From: Gilvibacter sediminis
GTDB lineage: Bacteria; Bacteroidota; Bacteroidia; Flavobacteriales; Flavobacteriaceae
Assembly: GCF_028561565.1 (NCBI RefSeq)
Contig: NZ_JAQQTE010000001.1
Coordinates: forward strand, 763,066 to 827,065
Length of the DNA: 64,000 nt
Reading direction: 5' to 3'
Below the pieces are notes generated by a model, which made no database searches, was not told the origin of the DNA, and was given only the letters and a program-made list of their open reading frames with translations. Positions within the stretch are counted from its first letter, which is position 1; the number at the start of each line of letters is the position of its first letter. Positions 1-9,325 of this stretch are shown here, in pieces. A program made the position numbers and the translations under genes.

Positions 1-522
1 CATCCCAGAGACCACCAACTGATCACGCGTATAAACGCGCTTGTCACGATCTTCATTATCATAAATGATCAAAGGCTTGGCTTCGTAGTTGGTCGGAGTG
101 AAAAGCGCTTTTTGGTACAAGAGCGCTACATCGATCCCACGACGGTCTGGAGAATCAAACTGAATGATCCCGTAATCATAAGGCAACAACTCGGGCTGGT
201 TCACCAAGTCTTCCAATACCTTGCGATTTTCTGTTTCTGCCACCCCAATTAGTGCTGGAGCAGTTCCGGTCACGTCTCGGCCTACATCAGCAATAACCTT
301 AGCCATATTGGCCAATTTAGCGGCGTATATTTCTTCGGTCCAGTGGTCGCGTCCATCTGGCGTACGGTCGTCATCATAAGTGATGGGGTCGTCTTCTGTA
401 TCAAAGAGGTTTTCTACGTTGTAAAACGCAATGGTATTAACCTTATATGATTTCTGTCCCTGAGCCAGCATCGCTGTGGTAATCAAGCAAATAAGTCCAA
501 AAACAAGAGGTCTGATATTCAT
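1..522 (-). CDS. Endonuclease/exonuclease/phosphatase (EEP) family protein, exported, C-terminus outside window
   Basis: The reading frame opens at ATG 520-522 and stays open to base 1, giving 174 residues of a protein cut by the window edge. Residues 1-21 form a signal peptide (hydrophobic stretch ending in AMLAQG), so the product is exported. The mature part starts with the EEP-fold pattern NTIAFYNVENLFDTEDDP, followed by IGVAETENRKVLEDLV, where the Glu after GVA matches the metal-binding Glu of DNase I-like enzymes, and by FDSPDRRGIDVALLYQ. It is clearly a paralogue of the leaderless-peptide protein encoded at 10429-11373. It faces the TonB receptor/DUF5689 pair across a 133-bp AT-rich gap. 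Substrate (nucleic acid, phosphoester) cannot be told from the visible half. Confidence 0.85.
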   Translation of the reverse strand, partial: MNIRPLVFGLICLITTAMLAQGQKSYKVNTIAFYNVENLFDTEDDPITYDDDRTPDGRDHWTEEIYAAKLANMAKVIADVGRDVTGTAPALIGVAETENRKVLEDLVNQPELLPYDYGIIQFDSPDRRGIDVALLYQKALFTPTNYEAKPLIIYDNEDRDKRVYTRDQLVVSGM

Positions 523-655
523 CGTAAGCTGCAATATTATATTTATGTAAAGGGCTAAACAAAAGCCGAGCCAAAAGTAGTTATTCTCATCAAAAGACTT
601 AGTTTTGTGCGCTATTAATTAACTATTTAATAATTCAATTCAACTACTAAACAGC

Positions 656-3514
656 ATGAAGAAATTCTTTGCCAGCCTGTGTCTTGTTTTGATCTGCGGA
701 TTTGCCTCAGGACAGACTCAAGTAACAGGTGTTGTTGTTGATACCGATTCCAGTGAGCCTATAGAAGAGGTTCGGGTTCTCATCAAAGGAACTGTACTGG
801 GAAATCTGACAGACGCTGATGGTCGTTTTGAGATCGCCGATCCAGAACTTCCGCTTGGGGAACAAGTCTTAGTGGTATCAAAAAAGGGGTATCTTACCCA
901 GCAACTGCCCATAACGATTCAAAGTGGGCAAACCGTGAACATCGATCGTATTTTGATGGAAATTGACCTCACTGAGGTGGAAGCGCAAATTGGGATCATC
1001 AGTCTTTCTGACAACCAATTAGATGATGAAAGCAGCTCTGCTTACAACATCTCTGGGCTACTCCAAGCATCAAACGACGTGTTTTTGAACGCAGCAGCCT
1101 TTGATTTTAGTGCCACTTTCTTTAGACCTCGCGGCTATGATAACGCCAACGGGAAGGTATTGATCAACGGTATTGAAATGAACAAACAATTCAACGGACG
1201 CCCGCAGTGGTCTAACTGGGGAGGTCTTAATGACGCTCAGCGTAACCGTGAATTTACTATGGGCATCAAAGCCAACGAATACCAATTTGGTGACTTGGCT
1301 GGGGTGAACAACATTGTAATGCGCGCCAGTCAGTACAGACAAGGCGGACGTGTGTCTTACGCCATGGCCAACAGATCTTATGCCGGACGTATTATGGGAT
1401 CCTACAACAGTGGGGTGAACCAGAACGGTTGGGCTTACAGCATCTTATTGTCGCGTCGTTTTGGAGATGAAGGATATATCCACGGTACTTTTTACGATGC
1501 CAATTCCTTCTTTGCATCCGTAGAAAAAAAGATCAACGACAACCACAGTTTGAACTTCTCAGCGCTTTATACGCCAAACCGCAGAGGCCGTTCGGCTCCA
1601 GTGACTCAAGAGATCCGCGACCTTAAAGGAATCCGTTACAACCCAAACTGGGGAGATCAAAACGGAGAGCGTCGCAACAGCCGTGTTCGTGATATTGAAG
1701 AGCCGGTGATCATGTTGAACCACTATTGGAACATCGGGGAGAATACTACCTTGAACACTAACGTAGCCTATCAGTTTGGAAAGATCGGGAACAGCCGTAT
1801 TGACAACGGAGGTACGCGTTTGGTAGAGTTCAATGGGCAAGAGGCTTACTTAGGTGGAGCGCGTAACCCGAACGCAGATTACTACCAAAACCTACCGAGT
1901 TTCTTTTTACAAGACGCCAGCCCAACAGCACAGGATTTTCAAAACGCCTTTTTGGCTCGCCAGAGTTTTGTGAACGGCGGTCAATTAGACTGGACAGCGC
2001 TTTATCGCGCCAATGAGATCTCTGTAGCTAACGGTGGAAACGCCATCTACGTATTGCAGGAAGATCGCACAGACGATACGCAGTTCACTGCTAATACTAT
2101 CTTAAGTACGCAGCTTACAGAGAACATCACGCTTAACGGGTCTTTGAACTACCGCAACCTAAAGAGTGAGAACTTTGCAGAGGTAAAGGACCTTTTAGGA
2201 GCTAACGGATACTTAGATGTAGATTTCTTTGCTGGAGATGATTCTAACACAGACATCGGGCTAAGAGCGCAGTCAGACTTGAGAAATCCAAACCGTTTAG
2301 CAGGTCTTGGAGATCGTTATAAGTACAACTACGAGATCAATGCCGATGTGATCACTGGGTTTGCTCAGGCACAGTTCAAGTACAATAAGGTAGACTTCTT
2401 TGTTGGAGCCAATATCGGTTCTACCAGCTATCAACGTACCGGACTTTTTGAAAACGGAAACTACCCAGGAGCGAGTTCTTTAGGAGACAGTGAAAAAGTT
2501 AACTTTAGTACTTACGGTATTAAAGGAGGATTGACCTATAAGGTAACCGGACGTCACTTGATCGACTTTAATGGAGCTTATTTCACCAACGCGCCAAGCA
2601 TCAGAAATACTTTTGCGAACGCACGTCAAAACAACATCATTGCAGATGGAATTGAAGAGGTGAAGATCCAAACTGCGGACTTGAGCTATATCTATCGCTC
2701 ACCGATCGTAAAAGGACGTATCACTGGTTTCTATACACAAGTACAAGACGGATCTGACATTGGGTTCTTCTTTACAGAGAATCAATTTGGTGCTACTTCT
2801 TCTGCCTTTACGCAGGAGGTAACTACCGGAATTGATCAACGTCACTTGGGTGTTGAACTTGGAGTTGAAGCTCAGCTTACTCCAACGGTAAAGGTTAAGG
2901 CTGCCGCTTCTGTAGGTCAATACATCTTTACTAACAATCCGAATGTGTCTTACTACAGTGATGACTTCATTGATTCTTCTACAGGTTTGCCATCTTTGGA
3001 ACCATTCACTATTGGAGATGGAACCGCCAAGCTTAAGAACTACCACGTAGCGGGTGGTCCTGAACGTGCTTACCAGATCGGTTTTGAGTACCGCGATCCA
3101 GATTTCTGGTGGGTAGGATTGACAACCAACTACTTTAGCAATGCTTATGTAGATGCCAGTACGCTTCGTAGAACAGACGCCTTTACTCAGGATGTTGACG
3201 GATTGACCTTCAACGATTACGATCCGGAAGTAGCACGCGGATTGTTGCAACAAGAGCAGCTGGACGATTACTTCTTAGTAAACGTAGTAGGAGGTAAATC
3301 TTGGAAAATCGGAGACTATTTTGTTGGGTTCTTTGCAACGATCAACAACGTCTTGGACCAAGAATACATCACTGGTGGATTTGAGCAATCTCGTTTGGCC
3401 AATTACCGCGATGTATTAGACGATCAGAACAATGCAGGTGGTCCTGTATTCGGAAACCGTTACTTCTTTGGTAGCGGCACGACATACTATCTCAACTTAT
3501 ATTTACGATTTTAA
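656..3514 (+). CDS. TonB-dependent receptor with N-terminal carboxypeptidase-regulatory-like domain
   Basis: Outer-membrane active transporter of 952 residues. A signal peptide (1-19, ending ASGQ) precedes a CarboxypepD_reg-like beta-sandwich (about 22-108, TGVVVDTDSSEPIEEVRV), a plug domain (about 125-230, with VLINGIEMNK) and a long beta-barrel ending in the aromatic C-terminal pattern NLYLRF. The architecture is that of SusC-like/TonB receptors of Bacteroidota. No SusD homologue follows; the partner 20 bp downstream is a DUF5689 lipoprotein, so the substrate is probably not a classical glycan. The barrel contains runs of Asn-rich loops. Transport would depend on TonB/ExbBD encoded elsewhere. 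Substrate unknown. Confidence 0.92.
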   Translation: MKKFFASLCLVLICGFASGQTQVTGVVVDTDSSEPIEEVRVLIKGTVLGNLTDADGRFEIADPELPLGEQVLVVSKKGYLTQQLPITIQSGQTVNIDRILMEIDLTEVEAQIGIISLSDNQLDDESSSAYNISGLLQASNDVFLNAAAFDFSATFFRPRGYDNANGKVLINGIEMNKQFNGRPQWSNWGGLNDAQRNREFTMGIKANEYQFGDLAGVNNIVMRASQYRQGGRVSYAMANRSYAGRIMGSYNSGVNQNGWAYSILLSRRFGDEGYIHGTFYDANSFFASVEKKINDNHSLNFSALYTPNRRGRSAPVTQEIRDLKGIRYNPNWGDQNGERRNSRVRDIEEPVIMLNHYWNIGENTTLNTNVAYQFGKIGNSRIDNGGTRLVEFNGQEAYLGGARNPNADYYQNLPSFFLQDASPTAQDFQNAFLARQSFVNGGQLDWTALYRANEISVANGGNAIYVLQEDRTDDTQFTANTILSTQLTENITLNGSLNYRNLKSENFAEVKDLLGANGYLDVDFFAGDDSNTDIGLRAQSDLRNPNRLAGLGDRYKYNYEINADVITGFAQAQFKYNKVDFFVGANIGSTSYQRTGLFENGNYPGASSLGDSEKVNFSTYGIKGGLTYKVTGRHLIDFNGAYFTNAPSIRNTFANARQNNIIADGIEEVKIQTADLSYIYRSPIVKGRITGFYTQVQDGSDIGFFFTENQFGATSSAFTQEVTTGIDQRHLGVELGVEAQLTPTVKVKAAASVGQYIFTNNPNVSYYSDDFIDSSTGLPSLEPFTIGDGTAKLKNYHVAGGPERAYQIGFEYRDPDFWWVGLTTNYFSNAYVDASTLRRTDAFTQDVDGLTFNDYDPEVARGLLQQEQLDDYFLVNVVGGKSWKIGDYFVGFFATINNVLDQEYITGGFEQSRLANYRDVLDDQNNAGGPVFGNRYFFGSGTTYYLNLYLRF

Positions 3515-3534
3515 TAGCTTTTAAAAAATTAATC

Positions 3535-4977
3535 ATGAAAATCATGAATCTATATAAACTAATGGCCGTGCTACTTTTTGTAGCCGTAGGATTCTCCTGT
3601 GTTCAGGACGATGAATTTGACCTACCGAACACCAACGTAGACATTGTTGAGGTGGACGGAACTGTAATTACTTTGGATGCCCTTCGCGGTATCTTTGAAC
3701 AAGCGCTTGCCGATGGCGATAGCGAAGTAACTTTTGATGCCGATGACAACTTGGTTGTAGAAGGATACGTAGTATCTAGCGACGAAGGTGGAAACTGGTT
3801 TGAGGAAATTGTTATTCAAGACAAAGCTGAAAACCCAACTACGGGTGTGAAAGTATTGGTAGATGTGAATCCACTATTTACTCGTTTTGAAAAAGGACGT
3901 AAGATCCTTGTAAAACTAGACGGATTGACTCTAGCAGTTACTAATGGAGTTCTTGGACTTGGACTAGGTGGAGGAGACTTCATCGACAAATTGCCTCCAT
4001 CAGTATTGGTAGGTGAGGGATCTGATGAGAACCGGTGGAGAATCTTCAGAACAGAAGAGGTTGCCACTATCGTTCCTCGTGAGACGACTTTGGCTGAGAT
4101 CAGCGCTTCTGGTGATGACTCTGCTTTAGAGAACGTTTACATCCGCATTAGCGATGTTCAGTTCAACAGAAACGACGTATTGGGTGATAACCCATTGACC
4201 TTTGCTGCGGAGCCAACAGATGAGTTTGACGGAGACCGTACCCTAGAAGGTTGTGAAGGAGGTACAATCACTGTACAGACTTCTACTTTCGCAGACTTTA
4301 AAGCACTATTGTTGCCAAACGGACGTGGATCAATTGACGGGATCCTTTCTCGTGACTTCTTTGACGATTTCTATACTTTGGTGATTAACGAGCCAGCTGA
4401 TGTTGCCTTTGGCGATGTTTCTGAGCGTTGTGACCCTGACTTCACAGCATGTACGGGTCCTTCAGGAGGTGGTTCTACTTTTTTTAGCGAGGACTTTGAA
4501 GGAATCGGTAGTCTTGCTGATCTAGAAGCTGCTGGATGGACTAATGTAAACACTGTTGGTGGAAGCACCGAGTGGGTATTGGGTACTTTTAGCGGAAACA
4601 ACTATGCGCAGATCACTGCATTCTCTTCTGGAGAAGACACTATTGAGTCTTGGTTAGTAACTCCTGGAATTGATATGGATGGAACTACTGCAGAGGAATT
4701 GATGTTTGACGTTCAAGCTAACTTTGACAACGGTACCGTATTGAGCGTACTATTCTCAAATAACTTTACTGGAGACCCAACTACAGCAGACTGGAACCTC
4801 TTGGATGCTTCAATCCCAGTTGGTCCTTCTGGTGGATTCGGAAGCTTTGAAGGCGTAGGTCCTGTAAATGTATCTTGTTTAGAAGGAACCGTACACTTTG
4901 CATTCTTGTACACCGGATCTGAATCTGGAGCTTCAACTCGTTACCACGTGGATAACGTAGAAGTGACTGGAATCTAG
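3535..4977 (+). CDS. DUF5689 domain lipoprotein with choice-of-anchor J-like C-terminal domain
   Basis: 480 residues beginning with a lipoprotein signal (VAVGFSC; lipid-modified Cys at about 22), so the protein is membrane-anchored and probably surface exposed. The central part (about 35-285) matches the DUF5689 family as I know it: VEGYVVSSDEGGNW and IVIQDKAENPTTGVKV resemble the strands of OB-fold domains such as those of YhcR-type nucleases (inference). The last 165 residues look like a choice-of-anchor J/cleaved-adhesin jelly roll (SEDFEGIG...W, ESWLVTPGIDMDG, YHVDNVEVTG). It lies 20 bp after the TonB receptor and takes the place SusD has in other loci, so it probably supplies ligand to it. 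ATG 3544 is an alternative start. Confidence 0.85.
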   Translation: MKIMNLYKLMAVLLFVAVGFSCVQDDEFDLPNTNVDIVEVDGTVITLDALRGIFEQALADGDSEVTFDADDNLVVEGYVVSSDEGGNWFEEIVIQDKAENPTTGVKVLVDVNPLFTRFEKGRKILVKLDGLTLAVTNGVLGLGLGGGDFIDKLPPSVLVGEGSDENRWRIFRTEEVATIVPRETTLAEISASGDDSALENVYIRISDVQFNRNDVLGDNPLTFAAEPTDEFDGDRTLEGCEGGTITVQTSTFADFKALLLPNGRGSIDGILSRDFFDDFYTLVINEPADVAFGDVSERCDPDFTACTGPSGGGSTFFSEDFEGIGSLADLEAAGWTNVNTVGGSTEWVLGTFSGNNYAQITAFSSGEDTIESWLVTPGIDMDGTTAEELMFDVQANFDNGTVLSVLFSNNFTGDPTTADWNLLDASIPVGPSGGFGSFEGVGPVNVSCLEGTVHFAFLYTGSESGASTRYHVDNVEVTGI

Positions 4978-5031
4978 TTTTATGAAAGATCTGCGCTCTG
5001 AGCGCTAGAATTTATAAAACCAATATATTAT

Positions 5032-5067
5032 AAAAAACCCCTGCACTTTTGTGTGGGGGTTTTTTTA
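5032..5067 (+). terminator. Rho-independent terminator after the receptor/DUF5689 operon
   Basis: Six A, then ACCCCTGCAC, loop TTTT, GTGTGGGGGT and a run of T. The stem has two G-T wobbles and strong G-C pairs. It lies 55 bp after the DUF5689 stop codon and closes the two-gene operon. Confidence 0.88.
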
Positions 5068-5125
5068 TAATTTTAAGGTGATTCAGGTACTCTCATAAAT
5101 ATTTACTGAATTAAAATTGCTAGAT

Positions 5126-6487
5126 ATGAAAAAAACAAGTTCCTTTTTCTTCTGTCTTTTTGTAGTATTTCATGGACTGGGGCAATTTTCAGAAAATCTC
5201 TTAACAGATCAGATTGAGGATCCAAGAATAGTTCGTATTGCAGATGCAAACCAAGACGGAACTAATGATATTTTCATTGGCGCTATTCCTGGTCAAGTGT
5301 ATTTCACCTATGGCATAGGTGAAGGAGGAACCTATGCTGATCCATCACTCTTATTTAGCTATCCACCGTGTTGTACTGCTCCGTTCGATATAGAATTAAA
5401 CGATTTAGATGCCGATGGAGACTTGGATGTTTTAGTAAGTTATGCAGACGATGGCACCTTTGGATTATTCCGACTTTACATGCAAGAAGGGGACTCAGGT
5501 ATCTATGAGGCGGGGAGCAATTTAGGAAATTGGGAAGAGGGTAATTTTGTCTTGTTTGATTTCAATGGAGATGGACTTAAGGATTTCGGAAGAGGCTCTA
5601 TATGGAATACGGATCTTCGCGTTCGCTTGAATCAAGGGGATGGTAGTTTTTCAAGTTTTGTAACGCTTGCAGACAATTCCTTTAATGGGTTCAAATATGA
5701 CTTTTTAGATTTTGACCTCGATGGAGATACGGACATTTTAACAATTGGTGCTGGGCGACTGGCTAGTATTCAACAACCCGAAGTTTGGGATGAAATCTGG
5801 CCAACAACTGTTTTGTTCACAGATCTAGGAAATTTTGGAGATTTTGAAATTCTCGACGTAGATGAAGACGGGGATAAAGATTTAGTCATTGCCAATAAAA
5901 CAGCAGGTGCGTTGCAATGGGCTGAAAATACAGACGGCTTGTTTACTTTAAGTCCTTTAATGACCATTCAAGACGGAATGACAGGCTTGAGTGAGGTTGA
6001 GCTTGGTGATGTAGATGCGGATGGCTTACCGGATATTCTCATTTCTTTATTTAGTGAGAGTAAACTTTCTTGGTTTAAAAACATTGATGGGAGTTCAGAA
6101 TTTGGTTCTGAAGTAGTTATCAGTGATTCTGAAGATGGCATTGGGCGTCTTGTAGTTGGAGATTTAGATAACGATGGAGATAGCGATATCCTTACCTATA
6201 GCAGTACTACAGATCTAGTAAAATATTGGATCAATGAGACTATTCTGAGCACACCAGAGTTCGAAAATTCATTGGCCATCTATCCAAATCCATCAAGTGA
6301 ACTTCTGACCATTAATTCAAAACAAGAATTCAAACAATACCGAATTTATTCAATCTTGGGACAATTAGTAAGAGGTGATAGTTTTTCAGAGCAAATAGAT
6401 ATTTCTCAATTGCGGAAAGGCATATATTTCCTAGAACTAACTACGTCGATGGGCCAAAAGCACATAGGCCGTTTCATAAAACTTTAG
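5126..6487 (+). CDS. FG-GAP/VCBS repeat protein with type A T9SS sorting domain
   Basis: I take ATG 5126 as start (453 residues); a TTG three codons upstream is in frame but MKKTSSFFFCLFVVF is the natural signal-peptide start. After cleavage near GLGQ the protein has repeated Ca-binding-like Asp motifs: DANQDGTND, DLDADGDLD, DFNGDGLKD, DFDLDGDTD, DVDEDGDKD, DVDADGLPD and DLDNDGDSD, the signature of FG-GAP/VCBS beta-propellers. Residues from about 380 form a type A T9SS C-terminal domain (IYPNPSSELLTINS, ILGQLV, GIYFLELTT), so it is secreted by T9SS and cell-surface attached. It is isolated between a terminator and the next gene. The sequence looks AT-richer than its neighbours, which may hint at a different origin. 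Ligand unknown. Confidence 0.9.
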   Translation: MKKTSSFFFCLFVVFHGLGQFSENLLTDQIEDPRIVRIADANQDGTNDIFIGAIPGQVYFTYGIGEGGTYADPSLLFSYPPCCTAPFDIELNDLDADGDLDVLVSYADDGTFGLFRLYMQEGDSGIYEAGSNLGNWEEGNFVLFDFNGDGLKDFGRGSIWNTDLRVRLNQGDGSFSSFVTLADNSFNGFKYDFLDFDLDGDTDILTIGAGRLASIQQPEVWDEIWPTTVLFTDLGNFGDFEILDVDEDGDKDLVIANKTAGALQWAENTDGLFTLSPLMTIQDGMTGLSEVELGDVDADGLPDILISLFSESKLSWFKNIDGSSEFGSEVVISDSEDGIGRLVVGDLDNDGDSDILTYSSTTDLVKYWINETILSTPEFENSLAIYPNPSSELLTINSKQEFKQYRIYSILGQLVRGDSFSEQIDISQLRKGIYFLELTTSMGQKHIGRFIKL

Positions 6488-6508
6488 TGCCTTTGAAGTA
6501 GTATTACA

Positions 6509-7351
6509 ATGCAAAGACGAAAATTCATCAAACGATCTGCCCTTGGGACCTTAGGGCTTGGACTACTCACAGGACTTTACACTTGGCAAATAGAACCCTT
6601 TTGGTTGGAGTTTGTAAAAAAGAAAATGCCCATTGCCAATCTGCCTGATCATTTGGTGGGAAAGACCCTCATGCAGATCAGTGATGTTCATGTGGGGAAT
6701 CGATTTGACTACAATTACATAATAGACTCCTTTAAAAAAGCCCAGGACCTTAACCCTGATTTTGTGGTCTACACCGGAGATTACGTCAGTTATGAGGACG
6801 AGCAACAATTTGATCAATTAGCCACCGTACTGAAGCACGTGGTAAGAGGTTCGCTAGGAACTGTTGGTATTCTAGGGAATCATGACTATGGCCACAATTG
6901 GAGGCAACCGTCCGTAGCTAAGCAGATAACGGACCAACTAGAGGGTTCAGGAGTCCAAATTTTGAGGAACGCTCAAAAAGAATTATCGGGTTTGAACATC
7001 ATAGGGTTTGACGATTTATGGGCAGTGAATTTTAAACCTGCAGAGGTGATGCAATATTATGATCCTTTAAAAGCCAATTTGGTGCTTTGCCACAATCCTG
7101 ACGTCTGTGATCTGGACGTTTGGAACAACTATCAAGGATGGATCTTAGCAGGCCACACTCATGGAGGACAATGCAAAGCGCCCTTTTTAAAGGCTCCTCT
7201 ATTGCCCGTGAAGAACAAGCGTTATGATCAAGGGGAGATTGATTTGAATGACGGAAGAACGCTCTATATCAATCGGGCGATTGGTCATTTGTGGCAGGTT
7301 CGTTTTAATGTGCGACCGGAGATTACCCTGTTTGAACTTCAACAAGCTTAA
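6509..7351 (+). CDS. Calcineurin-like metallophosphoesterase (YaeI-type) with Tat-like leader
   Basis: 280 residues with every metal-binding motif of the family: DVH (59-61), GD (90-91), GNHD (123-126), H195 in CHNPD and GHTHGGQ (215-221). The N-terminus has twin arginines (RRKFIKRSALG) before a hydrophobic stretch, consistent with Tat export or a membrane-tethered periplasmic enzyme. Relatives such as YaeI/YkuE act on phospholipid or cell-wall phosphodiesters; the substrate here is inferred only. It follows the FG-GAP gene by 21 bp and converges with the OmpA gene, whose terminator begins 7 bp past this stop codon. Confidence 0.88.
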   Translation: MQRRKFIKRSALGTLGLGLLTGLYTWQIEPFWLEFVKKKMPIANLPDHLVGKTLMQISDVHVGNRFDYNYIIDSFKKAQDLNPDFVVYTGDYVSYEDEQQFDQLATVLKHVVRGSLGTVGILGNHDYGHNWRQPSVAKQITDQLEGSGVQILRNAQKELSGLNIIGFDDLWAVNFKPAEVMQYYDPLKANLVLCHNPDVCDLDVWNNYQGWILAGHTHGGQCKAPFLKAPLLPVKNKRYDQGEIDLNDGRTLYINRAIGHLWQVRFNVRPEITLFELQQA

Positions 7352-7358
7352 TCGCATT

Positions 7359-7393
7359 AAAAAACCCTCCAAAGCTTGTCGCAAGGGAGGGTT
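7359..7393 (-). terminator. Rho-independent terminator of the PorP/OmpA operon
   Basis: On the minus strand: AACCCTCC, a 14-15-nt loop, GGAGGGTT and then six T (bases 7364-7359). It lies 43 bp after the OmpA-family stop codon. The plus strand has no T run, so it is oriented for the minus-strand operon. Confidence 0.8.
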
Positions 7394-7435
7394 CATTGGT
7401 TGGTTAGTTATTGTCTTTTTCGAGCAATTCCTAGT

Positions 7436-9307
7436 TTATTTCTTTACGATGATAAAGTCAGAGCGGCGGTTTTGTTGGTGCTGCTCATCTGTACATCCGC
7501 CAGAGCAGTCTACTAATGGATCACTTTTACCTTTTCCGATTCCACTGATGCGGCTTGCGTCAATCCCTTGAGAGATCACATACTGTACAGTAGATTGTGC
7601 TCTGCGCTCAGAAAGCTGCATATTGTATCGGTTTCCACCACGGTTGTCTGTGTGACTTTCCACGCGGATCACCATATCAGGATACTTCTTCATGATCTGA
7701 ACCAGTTTGTCCAATTCAAAAGCAGCCTGTGGCTTGATGTTCGATTTATCAAAGTCAAAGAAGATCGGCTCTAATACTACTCGATCGTCTTGAATGATCT
7801 CTTCAATTGGGTTAAGTGCAATGCGTACTTCGTAAGGTCCGTTCTCTGAAGAACTTGCCATAGCTGTTCCGCTTTCGTACTCGGCCTTTTCTGCCGTTAG
7901 GGTATAGTTAGTATCACATTCTCCCATAAACTCAACCTTTCCGTTGCCATCAGTCATTTTAGACCCTAAACGGTTACGGCTGCTATCGTAGATGTCTACT
8001 TTCGCATCAGCAAGTGGTGCTCCAGTATCTCCATCTACAACGGTGATCATCATATTCACATCACATGGAGGAATACCCGCCACTTGGTAGATATCGTCAC
8101 TTCCTTGACCGCCTTCACGATCAGAAGAAACGAATCCGCTCATGCTAGCTTCGTCATACATAAAAGCGAAGTCATCTCCACCACTGTTCACAGGAACTCC
8201 TAGGTTGGTGATCTTTCCACCTTCAGCTTTGAATACATCCAAGCCTCCAAGGCCAGGGTGTCCATCACTAGAAAAGAATAGAGTGCCAGAATCTGCAATA
8301 TGTGGGAATACTTCTTTCCCCTCAGTATTAACAGCCTCAACATTCTGAGGTGATCCGTAGGTTCCATCAGCATTTACACTTACCATATAAATGTCAGCCA
8401 TTCCTTTTCCGCCCGGCATATCAGACACAAAATAAAGCGTCTTTCCGTCTTTACTCAAGCAAGGGTGAGCCGTAGAGTACTCGCTGCTGTTAAACGGTAG
8501 CGGCTTTACATCAACCCATTTTCCGTTTACCAATTCTGCCGTGTAAAGATTCAGTTGGTTCACACCTTCTTCGTCTTTTTCATACTTCCCTTTGAAGTAG
8601 TTGTTTCGGTCAAAATAAATGCGTTTTCCGTCTGCAGAGAATGCAACAGTTCCTTCGTGAAACTTAGTGTTTACATCTCCAGGAATCAATTCCGCAGAAC
8701 CAATAGTCCCATCGGTCCAGTTTGCCGCGTAGATATCTAGGAACGGTTGGTCGTTCCATCCGTAATCTCTGCGTTTTGTGTTACGCGCAGAAGAGAAATA
8801 CATGGTGTTGCCACTCATAGTTCCGCCAAATTCAGAGAACTCTGAGTTGATGTCTCCTGCGTTCTCAACAGTGAACTGCGGGGTGTTGTTCAATAGCCCT
8901 GGAATGTAATCCGGGTTTTTCATGAATTCCTGAGCACGCTTGTCTCTAGGCTTCATTCCAGCAAATTTCTTCATGACATCGTTAGATCCAGAGAAATCTC
9001 CGTTGGCCTTCAAACTCTGTGCGTAGTTGTATACAGATTCTGCATCTACATTGCCATCTGTCATGATGCGCTTGTAGTAAGAGGCAGCTTTTTCGGTGTC
9101 ATTAATATTGTAGTAACTATTGGCCAAGCGCTCGTAAACATAAGAGTCGGCTTTTCCGCGAGCGATTAGACGCTCATAGTCTTCAATAGCTTCGGTATAC
9201 TCCAAGCGGTCGTAGTGCTTGTCTGCCGCCTTGGTGTCTCTGTTCTGAGCAGTCAGGCTGGCCGTGCTTACCGTAAGTGCGAATATAAAGAGGTATATTT
9301 TTTTCAT
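7436..9307 (-). CDS. PorE-like TPR/PD40/OmpA outer-membrane protein
   Basis: 623 residues: signal peptide 1-20, TPR-like helices (about 25-130), WD40-like PD40 beta-propeller blades (about 155-395, e.g. GTVAFSADGKRIYFDRN, HPCLSKDGKTLYFVSD), a carboxypeptidase-regulatory-like domain (about 400-480) and a C-terminal OmpA peptidoglycan-binding domain (about 515-623, DFDKSNIKPQA, NMQLSERRAQSTV). This is the domain order of PorE, which links the T9SS to peptidoglycan, and of the OmpA proteins that accompany PorP/SprF proteins in flavobacteria. It is 18 bp downstream of the PorP/SprF gene in the same operon. Whether it is the core PorE or an accessory paralogue cannot be decided here; no other T9SS core gene is in the window. 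Confidence 0.9.
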   Translation of the reverse strand: MKKIYLFIFALTVSTASLTAQNRDTKAADKHYDRLEYTEAIEDYERLIARGKADSYVYERLANSYYNINDTEKAASYYKRIMTDGNVDAESVYNYAQSLKANGDFSGSNDVMKKFAGMKPRDKRAQEFMKNPDYIPGLLNNTPQFTVENAGDINSEFSEFGGTMSGNTMYFSSARNTKRRDYGWNDQPFLDIYAANWTDGTIGSAELIPGDVNTKFHEGTVAFSADGKRIYFDRNNYFKGKYEKDEEGVNQLNLYTAELVNGKWVDVKPLPFNSSEYSTAHPCLSKDGKTLYFVSDMPGGKGMADIYMVSVNADGTYGSPQNVEAVNTEGKEVFPHIADSGTLFFSSDGHPGLGGLDVFKAEGGKITNLGVPVNSGGDDFAFMYDEASMSGFVSSDREGGQGSDDIYQVAGIPPCDVNMMITVVDGDTGAPLADAKVDIYDSSRNRLGSKMTDGNGKVEFMGECDTNYTLTAEKAEYESGTAMASSSENGPYEVRIALNPIEEIIQDDRVVLEPIFFDFDKSNIKPQAAFELDKLVQIMKKYPDMVIRVESHTDNRGGNRYNMQLSERRAQSTVQYVISQGIDASRISGIGKGKSDPLVDCSGGCTDEQHQQNRRSDFIIVKK

Positions 9308-9325
9308 GTTCTTCGAAGAATAGGA

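Noticed and set aside
2699..3253. A 184-codon minus-strand open frame inside the TonB receptor gene
   Set aside because: Antisense shadow of a clearly coding frame; no recognisable protein features and no promoter.
5126..6487. AT-rich FG-GAP gene as a horizontally acquired island
   Set aside because: Only a visual impression of composition; no mobile element, repeat or integrase nearby.
9309..9320. Perfect 12-bp palindrome TTCTTCGAAGAA in the 18-bp gap between PorP and OmpA genes
   Set aside because: Short and AT/GA-rich, sits in the ribosome-binding region; could be chance.
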